Assembly: GCF_963678635.1 (NCBI RefSeq)
Contig: NC_087067.1
Location: forward strand, 32,278,401 to 32,342,400
Length of the DNA: 64,000 bases
Reading direction: 5' to 3'
Source: Symsagittifera roscoffensis
Lineage: Eukaryota; Xenacoelomorpha; Acoela; Convolutidae
The translations under genes and the position numbers were made by a program. Below are positions 1 to 9,383 of the stretch, piece by piece (the stretch's first letter is position 1; each line of letters starts with the position of its first letter). The notes under the pieces were generated by a model. That model saw only the letters and a list, made by a program, of their open reading frames with translations, was not told where the DNA came from and did no database searches.

Positions 1-98
1 GTTAGTTTTGGAAGTGTTTTTAATTTTTGAGAATTGCAACAATGTCTATTCACCCAGTGTTCAACCCAGTTTTCTCTAATTGTGTTGTTTTTATGAAC
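1..98. other. Non-coding leader before satellite array
   Basis: AT-rich sequence that does not align clearly to the 167-bp repeat that follows. No ORF, RNA gene or splice signal is supported. If the ZFR gene continues to the left, this is intronic. Confidence 0.4.
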
Positions 99-1638
99 AA
101 AAGGTCACTCATCACAGATAATTGAAATTGAAAGAGCTTGAGCAGTCGCATGCGGCAAGATTTGTAACTCCTGAGAGTGCCCAGAGAGCAGTCAATTACA
201 AAGTTAGGAATTTCAAACTAAGAAAAAAAAACTTTCTGAAATTTTTGAAAAAAAATCACAAAAATGTCATATCTCGAAAACTACAAGGCTTTGAACAGTA
301 ATATTTGGAGGCAAGATTTGCATCACTTTAGAGTACCCTGACAGCACCCAACTACAGGTTTGGGAATTTCAGCTTTTGCGAAAAAAATTAATATACGCTT
401 TCTGGAAAATTTATGAAAAAATCACAAAAAACGTCATATCTCGAAAACAACAAAGATTTGAGCAGTCATAATTGGAGCCAATATTCGGAATCCTTGAGAG
501 TACTCTGGCAGAACCCAAATACAGGGTTGCGAATTTCTGCTTTTGCGAAAAGAAAACTAAAATACCTTCTCTGAAAATTTTTTGAAAAAATCACCAAAAA
601 AGTCATATCTCGAAAAATTCAAGGATTTGAACAGTCATTTTTGGAAACAACACTTGCAACAATTTAGAGTACCCTGACAGCACCCAACTACAGGTTTGGG
701 AGTTTCAGCTTTTGCGAAAAAAATTATAAACGTTTTCTGAAAAACTTTTGAAAATATCACAAAAAACGTCATATCTCGACAACAAAAAAAATTGAGCAGT
801 CACAATTGGAGGCAAGATTCGGAATCTTTGAGAGTACTCTGGAAGAACTCAAACACAGGGTTGGGAATGGCAGCTTTTGCGAAAAAAAATTTTATAAGTT
901 CTTTTGAATATTTTTTAAAAAAATCACAAAAAACGTCATATCTCGAAAAGTACAAGAATTTGAACAGTCATATTTGGAGGCGAGATTCGGAATCATTGAG
1001 AGTACTCTGGCAGAACCCGACTACAGGGTTGCGAATTTCTGCTTTTGCGAAAAGAAAACTAAAATACCTTCTCTGAAAATTTTTTGAAAAAATCACCAAA
1101 AAAGTCATATCTCGAAAAATTCAAGGATTTGAACAGTCATTTTTGGAAACAACACTTGCAACAATTTAGAGTACCCTGACAGCACCCAACTACAGGTTTG
1201 GGAGTTTCAGCTTTTGCGAAAAAAATTATAAACGTTTTCTGAAAAACTTTTGAAAATATCACAAAAAACGTCATATCTCGACAACAAAAAAAATTGAGCA
1301 GTCACAATTGGAGGCAAGATTCGGAATCTTTGAGAGTACTCTGGAAGAACTCAAACACAGGGTTGGGAATGGCAGCTTTTGTGAAAAAAAATTTTATAAG
1401 TTTTTTTGAATATTTTTTGAAAAAATCACAAAAAACGTCATATCTCGAAAAGTACAAGAATTTGAACAGTCATATTTGGATGCGAGATTCGGAATCGTTG
1501 AGAGTACTCTAGCAGAACCCGACTACAGGGTTCCGAACTTCTGCTTTTGCGAAAAAAAAATTAAAATACCTTTTCTGAAATATTTTTGAAAAAACCACAA
1601 AAAAAGTCATATCTCGAAAACAACAAGGATTTGAGCAG
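99..1638 (+). repeat. Sat167 tandem array with 502-bp trimeric higher-order units
   Basis: The marker GTCATATCTCGA recurs at 266, 433, 602, 768, 935, 1104, 1270, 1437 and 1606, spacings of 166-169 bp. Every third monomer is nearly identical: 433/935/1437, 602/1104/1606 and 768/1270 are each exactly 502 bp apart. Neighbouring monomers differ much more, so the real repeat unit is a trimer. Each monomer reads roughly TCATATCTCGAAAA, then TTTGAGCAGTCA, then GAGAGTACTCTGGCAG, then CTACAGGGTTGGGAATTTC, then an A/T-rich tail. The 94- and 72-residue open frames at 792 and 1294 are homologous because they lie in equivalent monomers; I do not regard them as genes. The same family returns inverted inside the LINE at 4333-4545 and 5668-5717 and, strongly diverged, at 25010-26060. 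Confidence 0.93.
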
Positions 1639-1780
1639 TCATGAATTTATTAAACAACTGAGGATAATAAGCAGTAGAACAAACGTAGACACAAGACAAT
1701 TGATAAGAGTAGGCTTGTCATGAGATGTGTCTACGTTCGTTCTACTGCTTATTATCCTCAGTTGTTTAATAAATTCATGA
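1639..1780. repeat. 55-bp-arm inverted repeat (fold-back) at satellite/LINE junction
   Basis: Left arm 1639-1693 and right arm 1726-1780 are reverse complements at 54 of 55 positions (one A/G difference near the loop). The 32-nt loop contains a further GACAA/TTGTC pair. The right arm is continuous with the LINE ORF1 frame, so the left arm is an inverted duplicate of LINE sequence. The outer end of the left arm shares TCAT with the satellite monomer it abuts, consistent with joining at microhomology. Confidence 0.95.
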
Positions 1781-1783
1781 GTT

Positions 1784-2557
1784 GCTTCCTTCTCGGATCA
1801 TCAGAATCATCTATTGAAGAAAATCTAAATCTAGCAAAGAAGGTCGAAGGTGCGATATCAAATTCAGTTAATGCGTTGATCCCAAAGTTGCTTGATGACA
1901 TCGAAGTGCAAACCAAGGAAGTTACAAAATTGGCGATAAGCAAAATCAAAAGTGAAAGATCTGTGTAAAGGACGAAATATCTCACAACGAAAAGAATGTC
2001 AATCTCAAAACACTGTCGGAGTCTGAGTTGTTAGAGAATTACAACCGCAGGGATAATGTGAAAATCCTCGGGCTCAAAGAAACAAATAACGGGCAAAGGG
2101 AGATGATGGAAACAACAATTAAAAAAGTTGTTGACATAAGCGATGCACTAGAGGCCCAAATATCAGAGAACGATATATCCATTGCGCATAGGCTACCATC
2201 TCGAAACTCCGGCAACAAGCCAGTAATTGTTAGATTTGCCAGAAGAATGAAAAAAATCGATCTCCTAAAAAAGAAAAAGAATTTGGTAAACCATGAAGAG
2301 TTGAGAGATCAAAATATTCGAAGATCTTAGTGCTGCAAGAGTCAATTTCTTCAAAATCATGAGGTCGGATGAGAGAATTCAATACACTTCGACTCGCGAA
2401 GGAACAATATTTTTTTTTCATTTGGAAAGCAGACGAAAAATTGTACAAAACTAATGGGCTGTATGAAGGTGGTCAGTTCCTGGAATATAAACTGGATGTT
2501 GTTAGAAACTGTTTCAATGGCGTTTTCCGGAGCTCAGCCGGACAAATGGGATCGTGA
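1784..2557 (+). pseudogene. LINE ORF1-like protein remnant
   Basis: The first frame (to 1968) is rich in E, K, L and S and looks like a coiled coil. It is followed after stops and a frame change by 2028-2330, which carries the run NRRDNVKILGLKE, then ISIAHRLPSRNSGNKPVIVRF, then a lysine-rich stretch. That pattern (NN/DNVxIxGxxE, HRLP, PIIVRF) is typical of the coiled-coil/RRM-like ORF1 proteins of L1- and CR1-group LINEs, which bind RNA. A further shifted frame to 2557 carries the usual C-terminal TREGTI-type segment. No single reading frame survives, so it is a pseudogene. It lies just upstream of the endonuclease, as expected for ORF1 then ORF2. Confidence 0.75.
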
Positions 2558-2580
2558 AATGGATAAAGTGCAGGAACCAA

Positions 2581-3373
2581 TTAGCCAAAAAATTAATGGT
2601 GCTACTGTTAACTTATTACTTTCTAATGTTCAATCATTAAAAAAACACCTTGAAGATGTGGAAACACTTCTAGGTAGTCTCGAGTCTCCGATGAATTTAC
2701 TAGGTCTTACAGAAACGAGGCTTAGGGAAATTGATGATGTTAACTTGTTTAAAATCACAGGTTTCCATACCATCATAACTAATACCAAAAAAACTAGAGG
2801 TAGGGGAACTATGCTACAGCTAGGCGATAAGGTTAACTTATAAGAACAGCTTGAGAGTGGCTTTCCAGAATCCTTATCAATCCTTGTTGAAGTTAGTGGT
2901 AAACAATTTATAGTTGTGTTGGCATGTACCCCCACGATATGATTAAATTTGTCAATGAGCTCGATAAGGAACTAGAGCGTCTTGCTCAGTATAAAAAACC
3001 GATAATTCTAACGGGAGATATCAACATCGATACACTACAGAAAAATAAGTTACAGCAATCATATCTGAACACAATAATAGCAAATGGGTTTGAACTTTTG
3101 AGTAAATCTGCAACTCGAATGAATGACACATCAAAAACTTGTATAGAACATTTTATAATCAGGAATTTAGAAAATCCGACCATTGAAGTATTAGATAATG
3201 AATGCTTTTCTGATCATTATCCCATACTATTGAAATCTAATTTTGACATTAAAGGTGCTTTATCAAGTAATTCATTTCGTGATACGTCCTTCTTAACAAA
3301 AGAAAATAAAATGAAGGATTTTTTGGTTAAGTTTGAAAAAAAACTTAGAAGATGCAAATCTGATCAGCGATAA
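2581..3373 (+). pseudogene. LINE AP-endonuclease domain (broken)
   Basis: Motifs of the exonuclease/endonuclease/phosphatase fold used by LINEs to nick target DNA appear in order: LLLSNVQSLKKH (N-terminal N residue), LLGLTETRLRE (catalytic Glu), IILTGDINIDT (the GDxN motif, about 3006-3035), CIEHFIIRN, and FSDHYPIL (the SDH motif, about 3208-3230). Two in-frame stops at 2841-2847 and a gap before 2924 break the frame and appear to have removed the GGGVAI/YR.P middle part. This is the N-terminal half of ORF2; the reverse transcriptase follows at about 3400. Confidence 0.85.
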
Positions 3374-3399
3374 CAACATAGACCTTGCGTACAAAAAGT

Positions 3400-5550
3400 T
3401 CAAGCACAGCTTGATGAAATCCTTAAACCTTTTGCATCATTACGTAATATGATACGCAAAAGCAAAACTAATGCTCCTTGGTTCACTAAAGGCTTGAAGA
3501 AATTGTTTATAAAAAGAAAATCGCTTGTACAAATTGTGGAAGTCAGACAAATTGAATTCTCTTAGAAAAGTTTACTTTCTTAAGCATCGTCAAAAAGTCG
3601 AAAAATTTATAAGAATCGCGAAAAAAGATTATTTCTATCAAAAATTTAATATATGTATTGGAGACCCGCGACAAGTTTTAAAGTTTTAAATGAAATAAAT
3701 GGCAAGACCGCAAAATCATCAAAAATTTCAGCTCTTTTAATCAATAACAATAAATTATCTGACCCCGTTCTAAAATCTAACGCTTTTAATGATTTTTTCG
3801 CTTCGGTAGGAACCAAGTTAGCAAGCAAAATTGATCACGTGGAGCCAGTGATTAAAATAGAAGACGTAAGCCAATCTATGTATCTCTTTAATAGTACAAT
3901 TTGTGAGATAATTGATGTGATAGAGAGTCTGAAGCCCAAGCATACTTGTGGCATCGATGGAATTAGTAACCTTTTTTTTAGTTAAAAGCAGGTATGTGTT
4001 AGCACCTTATTTAACATACTTAACTATTCTCTCATTTTGCTCCGGTATGTTTCCTTAAAGCCTCAAGTATACTCGGGTTTTACCTCTTCATAAAGCTGAT
4101 AGCAGAATAATTATGAACAATTACTGTCCAATATCACTTTTAAGTAGCTGCAGCAAAGTTATTGAAAAAATCATGCACTCTCGATTTTACAATTATCTTG
4201 AAAAGTTTGATTTACTGTATCGTCGTCAGTTTGGGTTCCGGGAGAAGTTTGCCACATTTGATGCATTAGCTGAATTGACTAAAAGATTAAGACTAGGTGT
4301 TGATAAAAACATTAAAAAGCGAGATTATTTTGAATTTTTTTTTTAATTTGAAACTCCTACCATGTAGTTGGGGGGCTGTCAGAGTAATCTCAGGAATTGT
4401 AAGCTCGGCCTCAAATGAAGAATGCCCAAATCATTTCTGTTTAAGGGATAAAACAATTTTTGTGATTTTTTTTGGAAATTTTCAGAAAGCTCAAAATACA
4501 AAAAAATTTGTTAAAGTGAAATTCCCAACCCTGTAGGCAAGGTAATTAGAATGCTATGGAGTTCTTGGAAAATTATAAATGATTCGAAAGCTATCTATCC
4601 AATAGGTAGCAATGTGTACATGTAAACAACTGTTCATCTGATTGGTTGCAAGTAAACACGGGAATACCTCAAGGCTCTGTTTTAGGCCCTCTTGTTTCTT
4701 GTTTATTTTAACAACATACAGCACGCAGTTTGCAATTCAAATGTGTTTCTATTTGCAGATGATACAAACATATCATGTCAAACATCCATCTATAAAGAAT
4801 ACAGTTAGACTTGACCAACATTTCTTCCTGGCTTTGTTCAAATAAATTAACCTTAAACTCAGAGAAAACTACTTTAATTAATTTTACTAAGGATAGAAGT
4901 GCTTCCATTCTTTCTATTGATATACTTGATTTTACTTTTCAGCCAAAACTTTTTTTGCAAATACCTAGGTGTCATTGTAGATGATAAGCTTAAATTTTTT
5001 CACCATATACAGAATGTTCAATCAGAACTAGGTCGTCACAGTGGTGTAATATCAAAAATGAGACTTTTTGTATCAAGATCCATCCTACTGAAACAATATG
5101 TCGAATATCAAGCCAATAATACAAAATGGCTTGCTCGTCTACGGCGGCACGAGTTCTTCTTTTTTAACTTTGAATATGCAACGAAAAATTGTTCGCATGA
5201 TCTGCTTCAAAAGGAAATTTGATATCATTACTAAATTCTTTTCTGATAACAAAATACTAACAGTTCATGAGTTATGTGTACGATTTGATGAAGTTTTGTT
5301 TACGATCACTAAATCAAAAACATCCAACTTGTTTTCTCAATTCTTTGTTTACTTTTAAAAATTTTGCCTATAATACGCGATTTTCAGAAGGTCAATCATT
5401 TGTTCCACCATTCTGTAAGAATAAGAAAAAATCATGTTCTCTGGCTAATAGGGGTTCAAAGTTATTGAATATTATGAGTAGAAATAAGCTGTTACCCGAA
5501 AATATTGGATTGATGTCAAAAAATGAAGAATAAAGCTTCGTCCATAAATT
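3400..5550 (+). pseudogene. LINE reverse transcriptase (broken, catalytic FADD retained)
   Basis: Reverse-transcriptase motifs can be followed across several frames: a GIDGISN block near 3950, NNYCPISLLSSCSKVIEKIM near 4113-4175, QFGFREK near 4227, GIPQGSVLGPLL at 4661-4695, LFADDTN (the YxDD catalytic motif) at about 4749-4769, YLGVIVDDKL near 4960, then a C-terminal region to about 5533. The catalytic Asp pair is still encoded, but the frame is interrupted repeatedly and a 213-bp inverted satellite piece replaces part of the fingers/palm region between QFGFR and GIPQG. It would have copied LINE RNA at the nicked target. It is not functional now. Confidence 0.87.
4333..4545 (-). repeat. Inverted Sat167 monomer inside LINE reverse transcriptase
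   Basis: Read on the minus strand this segment gives ACAGGGTTGGGAATTTCA, then a TTTTCTGAAAATTT/ATCACAAAAA block, then GAGATTACTCTGACAGC and CAACTACATGGTAGGAGTTTC. That is slightly more than one unit of the 1-1638 satellite, in the opposite orientation. LINE coding similarity stops before it and resumes after it. Confidence 0.85.
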
Positions 5551-5667
5551 TAAAGATAATTGCATTTCTGGCAATTAAGAGTTGGTGCAAAACATATTTC
5601 TATGAAATTTTTTTAAATGGTACCCGCTATCAAACAACCATTCTAGGGTTGCGATTCTATGCTGAAA

Positions 5668-5717
5668 AAATGACACTCCAAATCCTTGTAGTTTTCGAGA
5701 TATCTCATTTTTTTTTC
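5668..5717 (-). repeat. Short inverted Sat167 fragment near LINE 3' end
   Basis: On the minus strand the piece reads ATGAGATATCTCGAAAACTA followed by CAAGGATTTGGAGTGTCAT, matching the best-conserved core of the 167-bp monomer (ATATCTCGAAAACTACAAGG, TTTGAGCAGTCAT). Only about 50 bp is recognisable. Confidence 0.65.
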
Positions 5718-6027
5718 TTTCATATTATTTCTCATACCCTTAGTTCGTCAGAGGGAATGAGAATTGGCCGAAATGACAGGACCAGATGTAAAAACTATTC
5801 CTTAATGAGGGCTTAATTTTAGGGGGAAAATAAATTTTTCCCACAATCCTATATTTATTCGAATGCAAATTTATCTTTATTACTTAGTTGCAATCATAAT
5901 TTGTTCAACGGGTAGACGCCAAGTAGGCACATACTGCGCCTTTTGTCTATCCCCTCCATTTTGTTGATTTGATAATTTAAATAAATTGATGCTTGTATTA
6001 TCAACTATATGGAGAAATAAATTCTTC

Positions 6028-7794
6028 TTCTAATTAAACCAAAAACAAAGAGGCAAAGCTAAGCTTCGCCCCAGTTGTAATACAAATAGATCTATCAAAA
6101 TGAATGAAGACAGTTGCAAAAAAAATCTTGCAAAAAATCATACCCAAATAGCATAATGCAAAACCAGCTTCGGATTAGCACCAACCAGGCGGCGACAAAG
6201 CCGAAAATACCTGAGCAGAAACTCGTAGAGACAAAATCGCTGAAATTGTTTCAAAAACTTTATAATCAATATATTTACAATCATTTCATTATTTTCAGTA
6301 TCCAAGTTAGCTGCGTACTTTCATAAGAAAAATTGAGCACTTCAACCTCATTGGTTAACTTCAAATTACGTTCCACGTAGAGGCTTTATTCTGATCGAAC
6401 AATTTGAAAAATAATGAGAAAATACCTGAGCAGAAACTCTTCCAGCCAAATTTTTTAATTTCATAAAATTTTCAAACACAGGCGAAGCGGAGCTTCGCAC
6501 CGCTTGCGATGCAACAAAAAACGGCACGGCAGCTAGCCCAAAAAAGATACGCAAGATGAATTGAAAAAAAAATTAAAAACTAATTTTTTAAAGTTTGTCT
6601 GGAATGCAGGTAAATTTAATGAAAAATGCAATTGCCAGTTTAAATAATCATTAAGAATAAAGTTCGTTGAGCGGATAATGAGGAGACAAAATTTGAGTAG
6701 ACAATTGTCAAGCCGAACTAAAATCAAACTCAAGCTATAAAACATTTTGAGCCAAAAAAAAATTCTAAGCAACCCCCACCTTCCCTTCCGTAATCACAAA
6801 AGCAATTTGAAAAATTTGATGCTTCATACACCGAATTAACAAGGAACTAAACTAATATGCATCAGCCGAAACCATTTAAGCCGAAAAAACCTTAGTAAAA
6901 AAAGCAAAGATAAAAAAGCGAAAAAAGATAATTAAAAACAGGAGTTGATTTACAACCAACAATAAAATTTCGAATAGAACGGCCAATTAAAATAAAAGGC
7001 AGACATGCTCAGAAAAAAATCTCTTGACAGGCATTCTGTTCTGTTGCTATCAGCTACCTTCGACAGCGACTAACAGCCGAGCGAAGTGACTCAACTGATT
7101 TTGTTAAACTAGTTGTAAACTAGGAAAAAGTCTATATACCAGTTTGATAACGCTTGCTAATCGCAAACAGAAATACTTACTTTCCACTTCCCTTGATAGC
7201 ACGCCAGTTTTTTTTCGCGTATCAAACGACGCAAAAAGCGACTACTAAGCTGATATAAAACAAGCCGAAATCTATCAAGCCGAAAAAAAGAACAAGCCGA
7301 GTGGTAAAAATATAACCAATTGAAAACGTGCGGAAGGAAGCGCAAAAAACGTGTTTTCGTTGAAACGACACAAAATTTGGTCACTAAATTGATAAACAAC
7401 AGGCCTAAATAAATAAGCTGATTGGGACAATGTAATAAGATAAACGATGTCTTGTGATTGGAACATGAAGAATCACAAAAACTGGACTAGCATAGATAGA
7501 TGGACGCTATTAAGAGAAAGTAGATACCTAAAACCCAAAATACCGAGATACTTAAGAGCCGATTCTATGTCACCCAAATTACCTCAACCTACAAAAAAAC
7601 TGTCTCTGCTGCGTGGCTTCGTAGGATTTTGATAGATAAATATTTTTCAATATTCTCTCTCCCACCTCTGAAAATGAATGGTACTCAAAAAAACATAGCA
7701 GATAATTGAACTTTACAGCACAGCAACTTCAACAGGTTGGGTGGGGAGGCAAACCATCCATCACTATTGTGGTTGTTTTTATGTAGTGTTTTTA
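6028..7794. other. AT-rich intron sequence downstream of ZFR finger-3 exon
   Basis: No coding region is supported. The stretch holds two palindromic words of the SINE-like tail family seen in the 11.4-18 kb array (GCAAAGCTAAGCTTCGCC near 6053 and GGCGAAGCGGAGCTTCGC at 6481-6498), a duplicated phrase AAATACCTGAGCAGAAACTC (near 6205 and 6421), and an unusual scatter of AAGCCGA/CAGCCGA words (about 6193, 6711, 6864, 6879, 7074, 7261, 7278, 7293). No exon encoding the expected DZF domain was found on the minus strand. Confidence 0.6.
6290..6375 (+). repeat. Dispersed repeat copy 1 (pairs with 11340-11425)
   Basis: The phrases ATTTTCAGTATCCAAGTTAG, TGCGTACTTTC and TTCAACCTCATTGGTTAACTTC are shared in order with 11340-11425 (ATTATCTTCAGTATCCAAGT, TGTGTACTTTC, TTCAACCTGATTGGTTAATTTC). 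This is an interspersed family next to the palindromic SINE-like words; the element class is unknown. Confidence 0.7.
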
Positions 7795-7796
7795 AC

Positions 7797-8297
7797 CTGT
7801 ATCTCCTCAGCAGACGGACATATCTCAGTGTGTTTTCTCAGTATGGTGTTGTCGTTGTTGGAGGGCACCGCACTGATCTGTACACAGCCTGGAAACATAG
7901 TCAACACTTCCCTCTCACGCTGCCCAATTTTAGCCCTCATACCTTGCTCGCGATGCTCACGTCGCAACATCTCCTGGTGCTCGGCCTGCAGTCGTATTTG
8001 CTCAATCTGCTGGAAGGCCTGGGTGAGTTTCTTGTCGTGTGCTTTAAGATTGGGGTTCACCTTCAACTTGTACTCAGTCAAGTGTTTGCGGCCTTTGAGA
8101 TGGTCGTCGCGCATGTATTTGTTGTTCATGTCGCAGTCACAAATAGTGCACTTGTAGTTGATGACCTTGCCGTGTTTATCCTTCTCCTCCACAATGCACT
8201 CCCTGCCCACTATAGGCTTCTCCTCTTTCACCGGCGGGGCAGCAACTGGCATCACTTGCTCCTGTGACTTCTGCGGTCGATCAGAAGTGAGCTCCAT
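7797..8297 (-). CDS. ZFR: ZFR-family RNA-binding protein, exon with zinc finger 3
   Basis: A 167-codon exon in phase 0 at both ends. The minus-strand acceptor reads TTCTGTTCAG just before codon 1 (AG at 8299-8298), and the donor is CAG/GTTAAA (GT at 7796-7795). Residues 50-72 form a U1-type C2H2 finger, C-x2-C-x12-H-x5-H (C50, C53, H66, H72), preceded by KHGKVINYKC and followed by KGRKHLTEYKLKVNPNL. This layout is characteristic of the third finger of ZFR/Zn72D proteins, which bind double-stranded RNA in nucleus and cytoplasm and influence splicing and RNA editing. Residues 85-132 are Gln/Glu/Arg-rich and probably helical. The exon ends at HTEICPSAEEIQ, resembling the HATIYPTEEE segment that leads into the DZF domain in known ZFRs (from memory). 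It follows directly, in frame, on the exon at 23993-24709. The initial ATG is probably just an internal Met after the splice. The linker looks shorter and less Arg/Glu-rich than in vertebrates. Confidence 0.88.
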
Positions 8298-8299
8298 CT

Positions 8300-8818
8300 G
8301 AACAGAACATGCATATTTACAGCACAAAACAGTCACAGTCATTGCCCAGTCAGTCAGAATCTAACGCAGTGTCGCAAATTTAGCTTTACTGTTGTGGTAA
8401 ACTTGTTGAATAATTCAAATGAAGCAAAGCTACTGTACATCCACTAACAACAATTGAATTGACAATAATTTCAGGATGCTGTGTTTGAAAGAAACTGACG
8501 AACGAGAAAGAATGCACTATAAAAAGACTGTTTTTGAAAACAAATCAGTTTTTGAAAACACCTCAAGGATACTCGAGGAGACCGTTGGATACAACGCCCG
8601 CCACATAAATAGACGAGATCACGCTCAAAAATCTAAGCAACTAACAAGCGGCAGCGAAAAGTCAGCTCGACTCTCCTTCGAGCTACTCCGCCTCATATCA
8701 AGTTTGGTTATTGCATTCATTATACAGTGTTGATTTGAAGCTTTTCAAGGGTAAAGATACACAAAAAGTAATGAGAAAAAAATTTGCTTAGAATTTCACC
8801 AGAATCGACATGGTGCAT
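8300..8818. other. Intron, nothing recognised
   Basis: Contains an 85-codon plus-strand open frame (8476-8733) without recognisable domains, in which VFENKSVFENTS is a small internal repeat. There is no initiation or splice context that I can support. I consider it intronic non-coding DNA. Confidence 0.45.
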
Positions 8819-9252
8819 CCGAAATTCTCAACCAAAACTTTACCCCAAAAATGGGCCATTTTTTTAATTAATCAGAAATTACTCTGAAACTACTTCTTAA
8901 TAGATGCGAATACTATATCGCAAGAATCCTGTTAAACAGCCCAACAAGGTTAAAGAAGGATCAAATCTCCAAAAACATGTATAATAGAAAAGAAAATATT
9001 TTTGCTTTTGATAGTCAATAAATGTGATTTTTACTATATAAAACCCAAAATCTTCGCTTATAAACAAATTGTAAGCAATTTGCGCAAATTGTTGGAGATT
9101 CAAACCTTCTAGAAGATTGTTGGGCTGTGTAGGAGACTTCTTGTGATATAATTTTTTCATCTATTAACAAATTAGTTTCAGCGTAATTCTTGATTCATTA
9201 AAAAAAGCCAAAATGACCCATTTTGAGGTAAAATTTTGGTTCAGAATTTCGG
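8819..9252. mobile_element. MITE-like element with ~45-bp terminal inverted repeats
   Basis: The left end starts CCGAAATTCTCAACCAAAAC and continues through CCCCAAAAATGGGCCATTTT (8819-8864). The right end (9207-9252), read on the minus strand, starts CCGAAATTCTGAACCAAAAT and continues through CCTCAAAATGGGTCATTTT. The interior of about 340 bp is AT-rich and non-coding, including an 87-codon minus-strand open frame I do not regard as a gene. A target-site duplication is not obvious at these ends. Size and structure fit a non-autonomous DNA transposon; the superfamily is unknown. Confidence 0.8.
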
Positions 9253-9383
9253 AGAATTATAACAACTTATAAATTATATTGATAAGCAACTTCTCTTCTT
9301 TTCGTTTTTTGTCTGACTTCAGCTCTATTTGAGAAAAACGCTTTTTGAAAATTCAAGTTTCGTTTTGACCGGATAATATAAAT

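Larger units (their letters stand above)
1726..6027 (+). mobile_element. Degenerate Jockey/CR1-type LINE, near full length
   Basis: In order on the plus strand are an ORF1-like coding remnant, an AP-type endonuclease, a reverse transcriptase, and an untranslated 3' end. The 3' region (about 5880-6027) contains GGTAGACGCCAAGTAGGC and ends in AATAAA-like words before AT-rich DNA, as in CR1/Jockey-group elements. Many stop codons and frameshifts are present, and two pieces of Sat167 sit inside it in inverted orientation. The element is dead. The 5' end is a fold-back palindrome rather than a simple truncation. The exact clade (CR1, L2, Daphne) cannot be settled by eye. Confidence 0.85.

Noticed and set aside
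792-1512. Two similar frames of 94 and 72 codons
   Set aside because: They fall in equivalent monomers of the 167-bp satellite 502 bp apart and have no known domain.
7737-8267. 176- and 138-codon plus-strand frames
   Set aside because: They are antisense to the ZFR finger-3 exon, which has a matching domain and splice sites.
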